Below the pieces are notes generated by a model. That model saw only the letters and a program-made list of their open reading frames with translations. It had not been told where the DNA came from and searched no databases. Below are positions 22,025-36,200 of a DNA stretch of 64,000 bases, in pieces (position 1 is the stretch's first letter; each line of letters begins with the position of its first letter). Origin of the DNA: Flammulina velutipes (taxonomy: Eukaryota; Basidiomycota; Agaricomycetes; Agaricales; Physalacriaceae); contig CM022369.1 in the NCBI GenBank assembly GCA_011800155.1, positions 248,001 through 312,000 on the forward strand. Direction: 5' to 3'. The translations under genes were made by a program, and so were the position numbers.

Positions 22025-23502
22025 ATGTCTAGACGACAACTTTCATCCTCACCATCACCAAGAAGTCTGAAAAGAGCCCGGAGAGACTACCTGACTAAAG
22101 ATGACTTCAAGAATGGCCTATTTCTAGCACCAATGGTACGGTCAGGCGCATGTATGTAATTCTCATTTCGCCAATAAACGAAGCTCATGTCTAATAGTAC
22201 CGACGCGTCTATTTGCTTTGAGGCATGGGGCCACACTGGTATGGGGCCCAGAAACTGTGGACAAAGCCATCCTACATGCCACACGCAACGTAGATCGTGA
22301 GTCAGATCCATACCTCGAAAGCACACCTCAACTGAGAATACCCAGCTATTACTGGTATCGTATCATACGACGGGAAATCTCGTGCCATTTGGACCACCCA
22401 TCCAATCGAAAAGCCATACCTCATCTACCAAATAGGCTCATCCGACCCCCAACTCGCAGTCCAAGCTGCTCGGACGGTCATGCAAGATGTGTCCGGAATA
22501 GACCTCAACTGTGGCTGTCCGAAACCTTTTTCAACTCATTCTGGGATGGGCGCCGCACTACTCACCAACCCCGACTTGCTGTGCGCTATTTTAACCGCTC
22601 TCAGAGAAGCCATGCCCCCAGAAATCACCGTCACCGCTAAAATACGACTATTACCTTCCCAAGAGGACACGCTCAAATTAGTGGAACGGATCGTGAACAC
22701 CGGTATCAGTGCTTTGACTGTCCACTGTAGGACTCGGAACATGAGGGACAGTGACGCAGCGCTGGTGCAAAGGTTAAGGGAGATAAAGGAATTTGTTGAC
22801 TCTATGGGAAAGGATATTGCTGTTATCGAGAACGGAGATTGCTTGGGCTTCGAGGACGCAAAGCGCGTCAAGGAGATTACTGGTAAGTTCAATTCATCTC
22901 CTCCCAAATGTCTATCTTACGACGCTGTGTAGGTGCGGATTCAGTTATGTTAGCTCGAGCTGCGGAGAGCAACCCATCCTGCTTCTCGCCAACTCCTCTA
23001 GTCGATGTCTCACGGACTTTGATTCCGGATTATCTTCGTCTAGTAGGTCAAACGACATATTTTGAGATCCATTCTGACTTTATTGGAACAGTCTAAATAT
23101 ATTGGCAATCATTGGTCTCTAACGAAGTTCTGCGTGACCCAAATCAAAGGTCGTTACGTTGAAACCACGAAGAAAGAAGACCATGAACTCCGCCAAGCTA
23201 TCGTTAAATCGAAAGGGTTCGACGGACTGGATGCTATTGTGGGCGAATGGACTGGCGAGCAGATATTCAAGGATATCGTTGAGGATATCAAGTCCCGCCC
23301 ACCACGCGACATCTTGCCCGTAGTAGGAGGAGTGGAATCTCTGACGGAGGGAGGCGATGGCACTGTTACGCCACATGGTACTCAGAATCCTGAACCTCCA
23401 AGTTCTAAAGCTCCACGGATATCCGATTTCCACTGTTTAATACCTCCGATGGTATCAGGCCAGGGCCCGTTAACACCTACACCGTCTATGATCATGTCAT
23501 AA
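22025..23502 (+). CDS. DUS2: tRNA-dihydrouridine synthase 2
   Basis: A flavin enzyme that reduces a uridine in the tRNA D-loop (U20 for the Dus2 group) to dihydrouridine. The spliced protein is about 405 residues. Motifs: NGLFLAPMVRSG near the start, GIVSYDGKSRAIWTTHP, QIGSSDPQLAVQAA, active-site loop GIDLNCGCPKPFS followed by THSGMGAALL, TVTAKIRLLP, ALTVHCRTRNMRD, VIENGDCL and GADSVMLARAAESNPS. The catalytic cysteine is the second in NCGCP. Introns are short; one joins ATRNVD to PITGIVSYD by splitting a proline codon. The start at 22025 (MSRRQLSSS) is preferred; an ATG at about 21998 in the same frame (MRFVRRLFA) could add a short presequence. The C-terminal tail is Pro/Ser-rich. Stop is TAA at 23500-23502. 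Confidence 0.92.
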
Positions 23503-24074
23503 CTTGCTCCTGTGGCATATTTATATGCTCTTCTGATTATCTCTTGCTCACAAGGCCACGATAGGTGTATTGTTAACTGCTAATATTATCTTCTGCCTTG
23601 TGTGCCCACGTTTGCGGAATAATAAAGGCTTTCTTTTGCACTTTTTTTCTCTCTAGAGTCAAACATGTGGGACTATGTGTATGTTGGACGGGGTTTTGAA
23701 GCATCCCAGTACTGGAGTGTATGCTACACAAACGGCCAAACGGATGAAAAGGGCTCTTCCTCTACTTATGCACATATTTGGGTCAGGATTGGATGCATGT
23801 ACAGGAACTGTTCGGGACTCAATGTCTCAACCTTGTGAGTATTTTCCTAATTAAGATTACCTTACAGCCAGTACAGTCTTCTACAGCTCAAATAATTAGA
23901 CGCTATGATTCCGCAAAACAACACTAGGCAACACTAGGGAATGGAGGACAGCATGTATGGTATCGTTACTGTGACAGAAGAATGTCCAATGAAAATAGTA
24001 AGGATATGTGTGAAGTTAGATGTGGGTAACGAGTAAACTAACTGGATAGCAAGGAAACCATTCGGTGATGTAGA
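23503..24074. other. Convergent 3' region between DUS2 and the Mg transporter
   Basis: No frame with coding character is visible. The stretch contains AT-rich 3' sequence (an AATAAAGG signal near 23620) and nothing else I can support. Confidence 0.4.
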
Positions 24075-26481
24075 TCACGCTTGCTTGTAAGTCTGGAAAA
24101 AGGAAGTGTTAAGAATTGTTGGATATGCGTACGAAGAGACATACTTTGATAGCTTTCTTGGTGAGCATCTTCTTGTGCAAGTAGTGAACCATGCGCTCGA
24201 TATCAGGCCACAAAAAGACAGGAATAACGAACGCCATGACCGGGAGAGCAATCTTCCAAAACCTATTGGAAGGTAAGTAAACATCAATAAAGCGCGATCG
24301 AGGCGAACGTACAAGAGATCGGAATTTTGATTCACCGACCACATTGGGTCAAAGTTCATTCCCTAGAAATTAGAGGTCAGGAGCGGTACGGAACAAGGAG
24401 GTAGTAGCTCACGAAGTAACCAGTCAACAGTGTCAATGGGAGGAAAATAATGGTAGCCAATGTCAACCGCCGCCTGGTAGAAACATGTCAGTTTGTAATT
24501 CGACGATCCAGCGATGGGAGGCCTACATGTCATTGTTCATGCCATACGATGTCATCTATATTGAGGTTAAAATTTCAAGTCACAGTCTGTAATGCTACAC
24601 TTACGTTGAAGGTATAGTCGATCAAGTTACCACTGATATCAGCGAACATGTCGAGACTGCTGAGAATATACTCGATGTGGTCATATACATCGGCCTACAT
24701 TTCATCGGTAAGATGCAAGAAAGTAAACAGGAGCACTTACAAGATATATCTTGGACTTATGGGACATGTAGCCAACGACCTTCACGTTAACATCAGGATT
24801 CTGCGACGAGTCGACGAGAGCGGCACATCTATCGAGGTCATACCGCCTTAACCCGTATACAACTGTCTTGATGGGTTCCATGGTACGTTTGTGTAAAATT
24901 AGATCCCCATTCAAGATATGCACTACACGATGCGATGATTGGTCAGTAATGGGGATTAAAACATGCGACACAGAACTTACGAGCACGAACAGTCTTGATC
25001 CTCGGCATGTATAAGATGGCTCGCTCGAACTTTTGAATTTTGACCTGGTATTCGTCGATAACTTCCAGAGCTTTGTCGACGACTGAAAAGCCTTTGTATC
25101 AGAACGGGATCTGAGAAATAACGAATGGACTAACCTAAATCCAAAAGACTTTGAACGAGGAGCGATGGGTCGGCAGAATTGCGCAAAACCGTATCTCGTT
25201 GTTGAAGACGACGTGAAATGGGTTGAGTGAGATCACAGTTCGTCTTTGGATGCATGGATATGACGGTTCCATCTCGAAACAAGAAGATGAACATCGGGTA
25301 AACCTTAACGTTGACGCTATCGGCCTCGCGTTTCATAGCCGTGGTAGCAACCTCCTCCTCGCGCAAACGCTTCCGTTCGACGGCCTCGGGATCCAGCATC
25401 GCGATTTTTCCTAGCCTGCTGCTGAGAGTCGAAACTGACTTCTCCATGTTGTTTGTCTTGAGGAAATTAGTACGCTTTCGCTGCATTAGAGAGCCTTTGC
25501 GAGGCACACTGCCGCTATATAGGGTGCGATCATCCTCCAATACGCCGTTCTGCTTCATTTCGTAGCTTTCCTCGTCTTCGTCGGTAAATGGCAGAGGAGA
25601 AGAAGTGCGGGGAAGGTCAGTCAAGGTCGAGCCAAAAGCAGGTGAGTTATTCGTCGGCTCTGGAGGTTCATTTGGATCGCCAAGCTCGTGAGCCATGACT
25701 CGGAGGAAGAGGTGCTTGGAATAGTAGTCCGCCTTGGAGCGTGTTTGACTGCGAGCGTGGAATACGTCCTCCAAAGCCAGTGGATGGATGTCTGGCATAA
25801 ATTAGCACATACAATTCACCCTCAGCTGCCGACATACCATACTTGAGGGAGATAGCTTTGATAACATCCCAGCTTATGCCTGCAATGTTTATCCATCGAA
25901 CCTTTACCCATGGTTCCGGTTGGGACGCTTGTTCATCATACATGAGGTTGACGAATTCCTTGTTCGTCATGCGGCCAAAACTGCTGCGGATAGCCTGAGG
26001 AGTGGGGGGCATTCGTAAACAATATTTTCAGAAAGAGTGTGCCACTCACGGAGTAGTCGAACATTTCAATAACACAGTTCTGTCTTATGCCGCCGTACTG
26101 TAGATCGGCGGAAGCGCGACGTGGATCTACGCCAGGTTCTGCACCTGCCACACCGCGCGTCGTCATATTCCTAGCACCTCGTCGCATGTGCATCACTTTG
26201 CGTACGGCCATCCGAAACCTTTCAATGGGTAGATGGGCATTTGGTCGTCGCACTGTCTTCCGGGAATGCAAGGAGTGCTTGGAGGCGGAAGGCGGAAATG
26301 CTGCCGTCGGTAGTGGAGGAGCATTTCTGGTGGGAGAGGAATGCTCGAATACACGAGCCCGTCGTGACCCATTGGAATAAGTTGGAGATATAGGTGCTGC
26401 ACCGCCATTGGCGTCCTCCTCTTCACTCAGGTCTGGTGTTAACGAGCGCCCTTCGTCCGAGAAACTGTTCTCTCTCGGCAT
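24075..26481 (-). CDS. CorA-family Mg2+ transporter (Alr1/Mnr2 type)
   Basis: A magnesium channel-like transporter of about 610 residues in a dozen exons. A long Ser/Pro-rich and basic cytosolic N-terminus (MPRENSFSDEGRSLTPDL; RMAVRKVMHMRRGARNM) precedes the CorA cytosolic domain: WVKVRWINIAGISWDVIKAI, DIHPLALEDVFH, VYPMFIFLFRDGTVISMHP, and DVYDHIEYILSSLDMFADIS. The two C-terminal helices carry LATIIFLPLTLLTGYFGMNF, with the diagnostic GMN motif, and WKIALPVMAFVIPVFLW. The long acidic and basic insertion after the DVFH region is typical of fungal Alr/Mnr2 proteins. The last exon is only 18 bases and encodes TYKQA plus stop (24092-24075). The start is the first ATG of the frame, 26481. Plasma-membrane (Alr1) versus vacuolar (Mnr2) location cannot be told from sequence. 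Confidence 0.92.
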
Positions 26482-26754
26482 GGCTGAAGCAGCGAGAAGT
26501 GCGCCGACTTCTAAAGGAGCCTGACCTGTTGACGACGGTAAAAGACAAGAAGTTGACAAGAATCAAATCAGCGCTCACAGTGATTCAAACGACCCCTGGA
26601 TCATAGTATCCGACGCCCGCCTCATACTACTTTCGTTTGTGTAGTTTGAGGGTAGTCTAAACTCTTCTAATTGTCCTCTATTAGCAGCAGAATAACTCTA
26701 ACGAGCTGTAATTCCATCTCAATAATTACGCGTAATATTGTACGTTCAACCTGT

Positions 26755-26774
26755 CAACAAGTTTGAACTTGTTG
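26755..26774. repeat. Palindrome CAACAAGTT-TG-AACTTGTTG
   Basis: Two perfect 9-base arms flank a 2-base centre. It sits about 40 bases outside the left arm of the larger inverted repeat, and a related AACAAGTTGGCA string lies outside the right arm, so it may be part of an element end. Confidence 0.6.
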
Positions 26775-26816
26775 GCATCCTCGTTATTCGGATGTCTCGG
26801 CACGAATTACGGATGC

Positions 26817-27406
26817 AAATACTATCCCTGGGTAGGTATTGAAAAGTGGGTAGGTTTTGAAAAATTGACTTTCTGGGTCTTTCCCTCCCGTTTCGTGTGG
26901 TTTTCTTGTTCGGAAAATATTAGTACTATGTCTATAACTATGCTCCAAAAGTTTCACGGCGCTAGAGGCGTTGTATCTTGTTGAGAACCATCCGAAACCA
27001 TCAAAATCAGTGTATTCTACGTCCTGGCTGACTATTTCAAGCTCTTAAATCGTAGAAAAAATTGAGACGGTTAATTATAGCATTCTAAGCATGTCTGACA
27101 CCTGTATAAAATTACAGGAGGTGGTTGAGGATGACAACTCGAAAACAGCGTGACAAAATAGATCACAAATCGCACTGTGACAAGCAGTGACTCAGGGTTT
27201 TTCAAAACCTACCTTTCGACAGTTTCGCGCCGGTAATGATATATCCACATTCTCCTTCACTCAAATCATCTCGGTCCAGCTCGGTAATGGTCAATGAGAT
27301 GATGAAGAATACATTCCGACCATTCCGGACACCCAGATACGACGATACAATACGTTACTTGACGAGGGATCGGATTTCTTTCAAAACCTACCCAGGGATA
27401 GTATTT
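26817..27406. mobile_element. Possible small inverted-repeat element (MITE-like)
   Basis: The outer arms are 26817-26844 and 27379-27406. They are 28 bases long with one mismatch and share the core ACTATCCCTGGGTAGGT. An inner pair, GGTAGGTTTTGAAAAA at 26849-26864 and its exact complement at 27198-27213, is nested within. The interior has no coding frame. The sequence just outside both arms also contains TTGGCA at a similar distance, so true ends may lie near 26755 and 27460. This is the form of a miniature inverted-repeat element or fold-back element, but I found no target-site duplication and no second copy in the window. Confidence 0.45.
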
Positions 27407-27715
27407 TGAAGGTGCCTGCCGCTGCTCCCTCTGCCAACACCTGCCAACTTGTTCTTGTGGTGTCACAGTGGATCAACGTTCTTCAGCCGCGTATGGACTG
27501 TACTCTGGACTAGAAGTCTCCAAAAAAGCTCTACAGTACTTCATGCGGGAGGTATCTGAGATCCGTAAGTCCCAGATGCTTCGTCTTACGTTGACCAACA
27601 CTCAGTCAAGTACAGTCACTTGTACGGATAATTAATTGCGCAATGCGCAAGCTCTCTGTCAGGTGATCTAGATGTGCTATCTGCTTCCGCTTACATATCT
27701 TATCTGTAGGAATTG

Positions 27716-27723
27716 TATTTAAA
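27716..27723 (+). promoter_or_regulatory. TATA-like element of the amine oxidase gene
   Basis: TATTTAAA lies about 34 bases before the ATG at 27757. It would imply a very short leader; a weak match. Confidence 0.3.
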
Positions 27724-27756
27724 GCCGTGGTCTTCCCCCAATCAAGCGTCCTACAT

Positions 27757-30545
27757 ATGGCGCCCATTATTCCTTCCACTGCTACTGGGGTCGAGACCAA
27801 GACGACTCCGCTCCCCACCAGTTTCAAGCATCCTCTTGATCCTCTTACTCCTGAAGAGGTATGTTCTAAAACTCAACTTAACCTACCAATCTGAGACTGT
27901 GTGATAGATCGCAGCAGTTTCTCTTGCTGTACGCCAATATGTTGCAAGTACAGTGGATGGCGTAAAAGCGATCAAGTTCATCACAAATTATCTCCTCCCA
28001 CCTCCCAAGAAGTTTGTACTTGCGTACTTGGGTATTCCACTGACCCCAGGCGAAAAGCCTGAAGAGCCAGTACCCATAGTCAGGAAGGCCGAAGTCGACG
28101 TGAGTGATCATGAGTCGACCTGAATTGCCCTCGTTGTCTTACTTCTATCTATACAGTTCCTCGATGTTGTACAGGGGTATGGACACGTTAACGCCTGAAT
28201 TGACTGTCGCTCAACTTCCACAGGCGTTCTTACAACGTCATCCTCGCCTTTCAGGATGCTACGTGGAACGTCACCACATTTGAGCAATTGTCCGAGGGCG
28301 TCCAACCTCAGATCTCCGTCGAGGAGCTCATAGATTGCGAGAAGATTGTAAAGGCGGATCCACGAGTTCGAGAACTTGCCAAGGCTGTTGGTATCTCACC
28401 GGAGCAAATTTACTGCGATGGTTGGTCTATAGGCTACGATGATCGTTTCCCCAAGAGTGCTCGCATTCAGCAGGCGCTTGTTTTCGCCCGTCTGTCAGAA
28501 CACGAGAATCTCTACGCTCACCCCATGGTATATACTTCTCTTCTATGCGAAGATAAGAAAAACTCGATTTAACGCTACCCCAGGACTTCATCCCGGTCAT
28601 CGACGCTAATGCTAACAAGGTCATCCATATTGGTAAGGCGTATCGCTACCTTTCGTGTCTAAAATTGACGTATCTTGTGCAGATTTCCCTCCACATTACA
28701 AAGCCACATCTGGCGGTACCGTCCTCAGTGTTCAGCATACACAATTCCCTGCGCTATCCGCTGATTCAGAAGCAGCGGCTAATCGCTCCCGTATCCCTCC
28801 TCCTCTTAAATCTTTCGACTTCCTACCTGATCTCATAGCGGAGAACGAGAAGAACTTCAAGCTCAGAGACGATGTTAAACCACTTCACGTCGTACAGCCT
28901 GAGGGTGTCAGTTTCAAGGTGAACGGAAACGAATTAGAATGGCAGAATTGGAAGATGCACGTCGGTAAGATTCCCATGCACTCACACCCCGTCTCTCCTC
29001 ACCGCAATCGTAGCATTCAGTCATCGAGAGGGCATAGCTCTTTCTACGATCACTTACAATGACAACGGCGAGGTAAGACCCATTATATATCGCTTGTCCT
29101 TGGCCGAGATGGTAGTCCCTTATGGTGCGCCGGAGTACCCGCATCCTCGAAAGTTTGCCTTCGACTCGTGAGCTCGGCGGTTTCTTCTTATCTTACCGTA
29201 ATGCTGAGATCCGGCTAGAGGTGAATACGGCATGGGAACGATGGCCAACGAATTATCCTTGGGCTGCGATTGCCTTGGAGAGATTCATTACATGGTACGC
29301 GTTGTATTCGTTTGATCGCTGCTGTCGTTCGTGCTAACCAGACTTCAGCCCGGCGCATACGTTGGACATGATGGAAACGCTGTTGTCATAAAGAATGTCA
29401 TTTGCATCCATGAAGAGGACAATGGCGTTTTGTGGAAGCATACAGACTACCGTCCAGGTGGACGTTCCCAGACCGTCAGACGTCGCCGTCTAGTAGTAAG
29501 CATGGTATGTACCTTGGCTAATTACGGTCAGTTTGCTTTCCAATGATCTATCGAAGCGGACGGCAACTAAATAACAATGTATTGCAGAGTACATCTGGAA
29601 CTATCACTTCTATCAAGACGGTTCTATAGAGCTTGAGGCTCGTCTAACAGGCATCCTCCAAGTCTACGTCAGCCAAGACGGAGAACCGAATCAATTTGGT
29701 ACCACCATCGCCCCGAACGTCAATGCCCAATACCACCAACATCTGTTCTGTGTCCGTATCGACCCGATGGTGGATGGAATAAACAACAGTGTCGTCGAGT
29801 CGGATATTCTCCCTCTTCCTGGAGCTGAAACTGGATCCGCCCTGAACTTCGCAGGGAATGCGTTCATCTCGCAGGACACGGTTCTCAAGACGGAGACCGG
29901 TCGCCCTTACGATTTTCAGAAGGACAGGCGGTGGAGGATTACCAACCCCGCTCGCCAGCACTACAGCTCTGGTAAGGACGTTGCATATACCATTGGTATG
30001 AAGGGTGCCATTACGCCGATGATGGCGAGGGTGGATGGATGGGCTTTGAAGAGAGCGTCTTTCACGCACTACCCATTATGGGTGTGTCAGGATGTGGAAG
30101 GCGAGAAAGGGAGCAGGATGTGGCCGGCGGGCAAGTACGTTCCTCAGACAAGGGATAGCCCTGAAGACTCGGTGAGCTCGTGGGTGAAGGGCGAGAAGAA
30201 CGTCGATAACGAGGATCTCCTGGTATATCTTACTTTTGGTGCGTGCGATAACTTCTCTATACTCTCCCCATTCAACAACACTACAGGTACCACCCACATT
30301 CCACGACCCGAGGATTGGCCAGTGTAAGTCTCGAATGCTTGTTTGCCTTTGATAAGATGCTTACCTTCTCATCCAGGATGCCTGTCGAGCATTTGAACAT
30401 AACGTTGAAACCTCAATCGTTCTTCACCAAGAATCCGAGTATGGACGTACCGGGGATCCGCGACCCTCACAGTAAAGCTGCGTTCTCGAATGGAGAGGTT
30501 GGACAACAAGCTGCTCAGAACCACGCCAGTGGAACCTGCCATTGA
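27757..30545 (+). CDS. Copper amine oxidase (TPQ-dependent primary amine oxidase)
   Basis: This enzyme oxidises primary amines to aldehydes with release of ammonia and hydrogen peroxide, letting fungi use amines as nitrogen. The protein is about 700 residues after removal of many short introns, the family length. The start MAPIIPSTATGVETKTT is followed by the two small N2/N3 domains (AAVSLAVRQYV...). The catalytic domain shows FDSGEYGMGTMANELSLGCDC around the base aspartate region, the cofactor motif ANYEYIWNYHFYQDG, in which the first Tyr of NYEY becomes topaquinone, the copper ligands YHQHLF, and a third His in FTHYPLW. The C-terminus (GTCH) lacks a peroxisomal SKL-type signal, and no signal peptide is seen, so the protein may be cytosolic. 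Stop is TGA at 30543-30545. Confidence 0.94.
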
Positions 30546-31346
30546 CGAATAATACTGTAGTGAGCTACCAATTGTATACTATAACACAGAAGATTTGAAC
30601 TTTCAATGCCGATGGAGTTCAGCGCATGAAAACAATGAGGTACATTTTGCTTTGTGTGTGCCTCTACGTATGTCGTGCAACGTTCAACGTCCAAGTTTTG
30701 TTCACTTGACAGCTAAATTGGGGGAAATTGTCTATCGAGACGACTTTATCCTCTTCCCCATCCTACACCACCACACCGAGGAACAGAAGAGATGGGACGT
30801 GTCGCAACACTGGCAACACCGACAGATACGCGTACTACCGGACGCACGTTGCGCACAATACGGAAGCAATACAGTGACGAGCACTGAGTACATTTTTGAT
30901 GATCTTCTAGCCTCGCGGGCCATGCTCTGGGTCAGGCATGCTTAAATTTCCGTAGAACACAGGTATCCTATTGGACGACGTGCTAGTGCTATGATGGAAT
31001 ACCTAGACCTCCTCTACTAGTACCCATCTCGTCCATTCTCGTCCGCCATCGACATCGATAGCCAATTGGTTGGGGGAACGTCATGTCAACTTTACCTCGG
31101 CCTTGAACCCACAAAATCCTTTTTACTGGGAACAAGGAAGTAGAAGCTACGCGTAGTAATTACCAGGTGTAAAGTACTTTGCTCTGCGAAGGGTGAATAA
31201 ATATTCATCTGTGAAGCTCGCGAAATTGCCCTTGCACGCCGAGTCGAGGACAGACATTTTCGCTTTCACAGGGGCGTGGGAATATTGAGGATGATAGCAT
31301 TTAGGCCGGCTAGATCGATTTCACCACTCTATCTCTACCATCCACC
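30546..31346. other. Intergenic region, enolase promoter
   Basis: A frame at 30595-30945 has no family resemblance and I do not accept it as a gene. The right half is the enolase upstream region, with an inverted CCAAT pair (CCAATTGG, 31062-31069), an AATAAATATT at about 31195 and a pyrimidine-rich leader just before the ATG. Confidence 0.5.
31062..31069. promoter_or_regulatory. CCAAT box (palindromic CCAATTGG) upstream of enolase
   Basis: The site reads CCAAT on both strands, 278 bases before the enolase ATG. It would suit the Hap2/3/5 CCAAT-binding complex; function is inferred. Confidence 0.35.
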
Positions 31347-32997
<1,651 letters not shown>

Positions 32998-33226
32998 AGG
33001 TCCGAAAACGAATGAAGCCGTGCTGTATTTACCCATAGACTTTTGTTGTACAAAATTGAAGAAACCACTGTTTGTAAAACACGAGTAACATTTGACAAGT
33101 AAGATGGTGAATTATTGACTGGTAGCATAGCGGTGTACATAAGTATGTGGCGATAAATCCTGGTATGCGCGTGAGGGTATGATGATGAATAAAGATATCT
33201 ACGAGTCAATAGATCCCCAGAGAATA

Positions 33227-36200
33227 TCACGAAAACCCTCCTGCACGATCCAGCAAACCCTTCATCCGCTTGCTCAGACGGTCAGCCTCCATCTTCCGAT
33301 CTAAAATCTGCTGCGCTGGCATCTTCTTCTTGGGCATCCAGACTTTGCCACCATTCGCCCTCGCCTCCGCGCGCAACTTGGTGACAGCTGAAAGGTCCAC
33401 AACACGCGGGGATGTCGAAAATTGAATAACGTCGCGGTAGAGAAGCTTCGTTTCGGTTGTGAGCGAGCGGAGTGTTGGTGGCGTAGGCGCGCGGTCAGAA
33501 TCGGAGTCGTCAGTGTCAGATGTCCCGGACGGGTCAAGCGGGGGTGTAGATGCACGCCGGCGGGGCTCGCGCAAAGGCGGTAGACTGTCGATCTCGCGTA
33601 GTAAATCTTGTCCTTTGAGATATGAATTCTCAGATCGTAAGAAGCGAACGGTTCCACGCAATGCATCGAGCTGGTGGTGTGAATATAAGTTCGTGGTCTT
33701 TGAATTGGATCGGTGGAAGGTTGCTTACCTGTTCCAATAGATGCGATGTCTCTAGGTTGCTGTCCAGAGCCGTAGGCTCTGGGTCCACAAGCTGGATATT
33801 GGACCCTAGCAAGACTTCTGTAAGTTATCAAGCTAGAAAAATGAAACAGAGTCATACCTTGCCGATCATGAGCAGTCGACGAGTTCTTCAGCTTGACGTT
33901 CTCCTGCTCAGCAGCATCCAAATCGCCTTGCAATTGCTCCATCGCCTCCTCGTACGTCTTCTCCTGCTTCTTCGCCTTGGCCAGCTCCGCCTCTAGGTCA
34001 CTAATCGTGTCCGCTTGCTTCTTCACCGTCTCCATGCGGCGCTCCATAAGCTCAATCTTCACACCAGACTCCTGCACAGTCTGATCCTTCGTCTTCAAGC
34101 TTCGCACAAGGCCTTGAATCTCGTCATTGAGCTGAGCCACCTTGCGCTCGGCTTCCAAGTTCACAGCCAAAGCAGACTTGATCTCATCGACGCGAGTCAC
34201 CCAGGGAGGGATGATGGTTGGTGCTGTGAACATATTAGATCTACTCCAACGTGAAAAAAAATATTGATATTTACATCTGAGAATTCCCTCCGGCTCAGTG
34301 ATAGACGCAAGTAGCTGAGACGCGTCTTGACTTAATTGCTTCAAAGCAGCACCCACGGGCTCCCAGAAGGACGCATCGATCTTCGCCTCCATACCCACTG
34401 TAGTGGTAGTCGCTTGCTTGACATAGGATAGGATAGTCGTCAACTGGAACGCAGACTTGGCACTCCTCACATCGCCAACATGGGTCGTCGTGGATTTAGC
34501 AAGCTGTTAAGATGTGAGAAAGTCTATAGCCAACTCAGAGAGAATAATGCCTACAGTGATTGCGAAGCCGACCAGCTTCTGTACCGCGTCACCAAGCGAG
34601 CGCATTTGAGGGATGAGTGCCGTTTTGGCAGCTGCAGAGTCAGTCAGGAGCTCCTCGATTCTCTTCGCCAATTTCCTGCATATCAACGTATTAGTAAAGA
34701 GATTATCCGCAGGAACCGGGAGAAAAAACGCACCTTGATACATTCTTAGCGCTCTTTCCTTGTTCAAGCAGTTTCTGAAGGGGCTCCATCAACTCTGTCT
34801 CAATGTTCATGCCAGCCATGTCCATGACAACATCTGGTACTTCATCAGCTCGTTATGTCTCAACAAAAAAAGGAGGCATACCATCTTCTTTGAGAACTTG
34901 CTGTACCGACGTCTTCGTCAGTCCGACAGCAGCAGCGAACATGTCCAAATCATAATCGAACGACAGAATCAACCCTTGCTCCCGCTCTGCCAGCTCAGTG
35001 TCATAGCCACTGAAATACTTGCTGTCCAAATGGTCGAACTGGGCTTGAATCCTGGATGGAGTTCAGTACACACTACCCCACATTCAGAGCGAAGACTCAC
35101 TTGTCAATATCGCTTGCACATTCAAATTCACGGAATTCGTCTCTTCTGAGGAGATCGATTTGGATGTCAAGGCGTCTCTCGACGGGGGCGATTTCGGGGA
35201 AGATCCTGCCACGATCCAAGAAGGTCTGTACGTCGGATTTCTTGATGATTGCGGCGAAACGTTTGCATAATGTCGATAATCCCACCAAGCGACCCCGTAG
35301 CTAAGATGATATCAATAAAAGGAAGTAAAAAAGTATTTAAATCACTCACATCGCAAGCTCCAACAAGTACATCTGAGCTGTGACCGTTGAGGGCATCTGG
35401 CAGACCATGTGTTTGGGCGACAATCGTATTGATGATATCCGTTTTGTATGCAAGACGGCGGAAGAATAGATAACAGCTCGTTGCATCGCTGTCGTTCTCC
35501 ACATATAGTTGCGGAAGATAAGGCTAAGACCACAGTGAGTATTTCGACGAATCGTTAATTGGTTGCGACTCACCTGTATTATGCGAAGCAACTCTTTATT
35601 CTCCCGTGCCTCCAACTTGGCCAGCTCCAGCTCGACGTTCCTCGCTTGATTCTTGGCAGCGGATGACTGGAGCTTGAGATTCAGCGACATCATTGCAGCG
35701 GTCTGAGAGGCGGCGGAGGCACTCTCCGTCTGCGCAGTCTGGGTCTGTAGACGGAGAGCATCGAGTTCACTAACAGGAAAAAATGAATAACAGATCAAGA
35801 AAGTTGGGAAGACCCTACCCTTGGAGTTGAACAACGAGATCTCGGAACTGCGTTATGGTGCCCTCCAAGTCGATACACGCTTCCTCTAGTGCCTCCGCCT
35901 TGCGAACGTGTTCTTGAATTTGCAGGTCTTTCGCGTCTGCAGCGAGTTTAGTGAGGTTTGGTATGAGAATTGTAAGACTGACCGAGATCTTCATGGAGCG
36001 CTTTCTCTGTTTCGACATGATTCTCTTCAAGCTCATCACTGAGTTCTTTCAAAGCTTCTAGATCCTCGATGGTAATGCGCATGTCCTCGATTTTCTGGAA
36101 GGAGGAAGCATTGTTAGACAAAGGCCTGAATACCATGCATATGACACTTACCTCGCCCAACATAAGATTACGCTCAGTCAGTTGTACGACCATGTCCTCT

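Larger units (their letters stand above)
26482..27756. other. Intergenic region with inverted-repeat element
   Basis: No gene is supported in these 1.27 kb between two divergent genes. The stretch holds two nested pairs of inverted repeats (listed separately) and two small palindromes (26725-26736, ATTACGCGTAAT; 26755-26774). Confidence 0.5.

Noticed and set aside
30595..30945. Frame of 116 codons after the amine oxidase
   Set aside because: No domain, signal or splice context; composition is that of non-coding sequence.
33301..34470. Minus-strand frame of 389 codons in the dynactin gene
   Set aside because: Its first part is true dynactin coding sequence, but it continues past an intron into a wrong frame, so it is not a separate gene.
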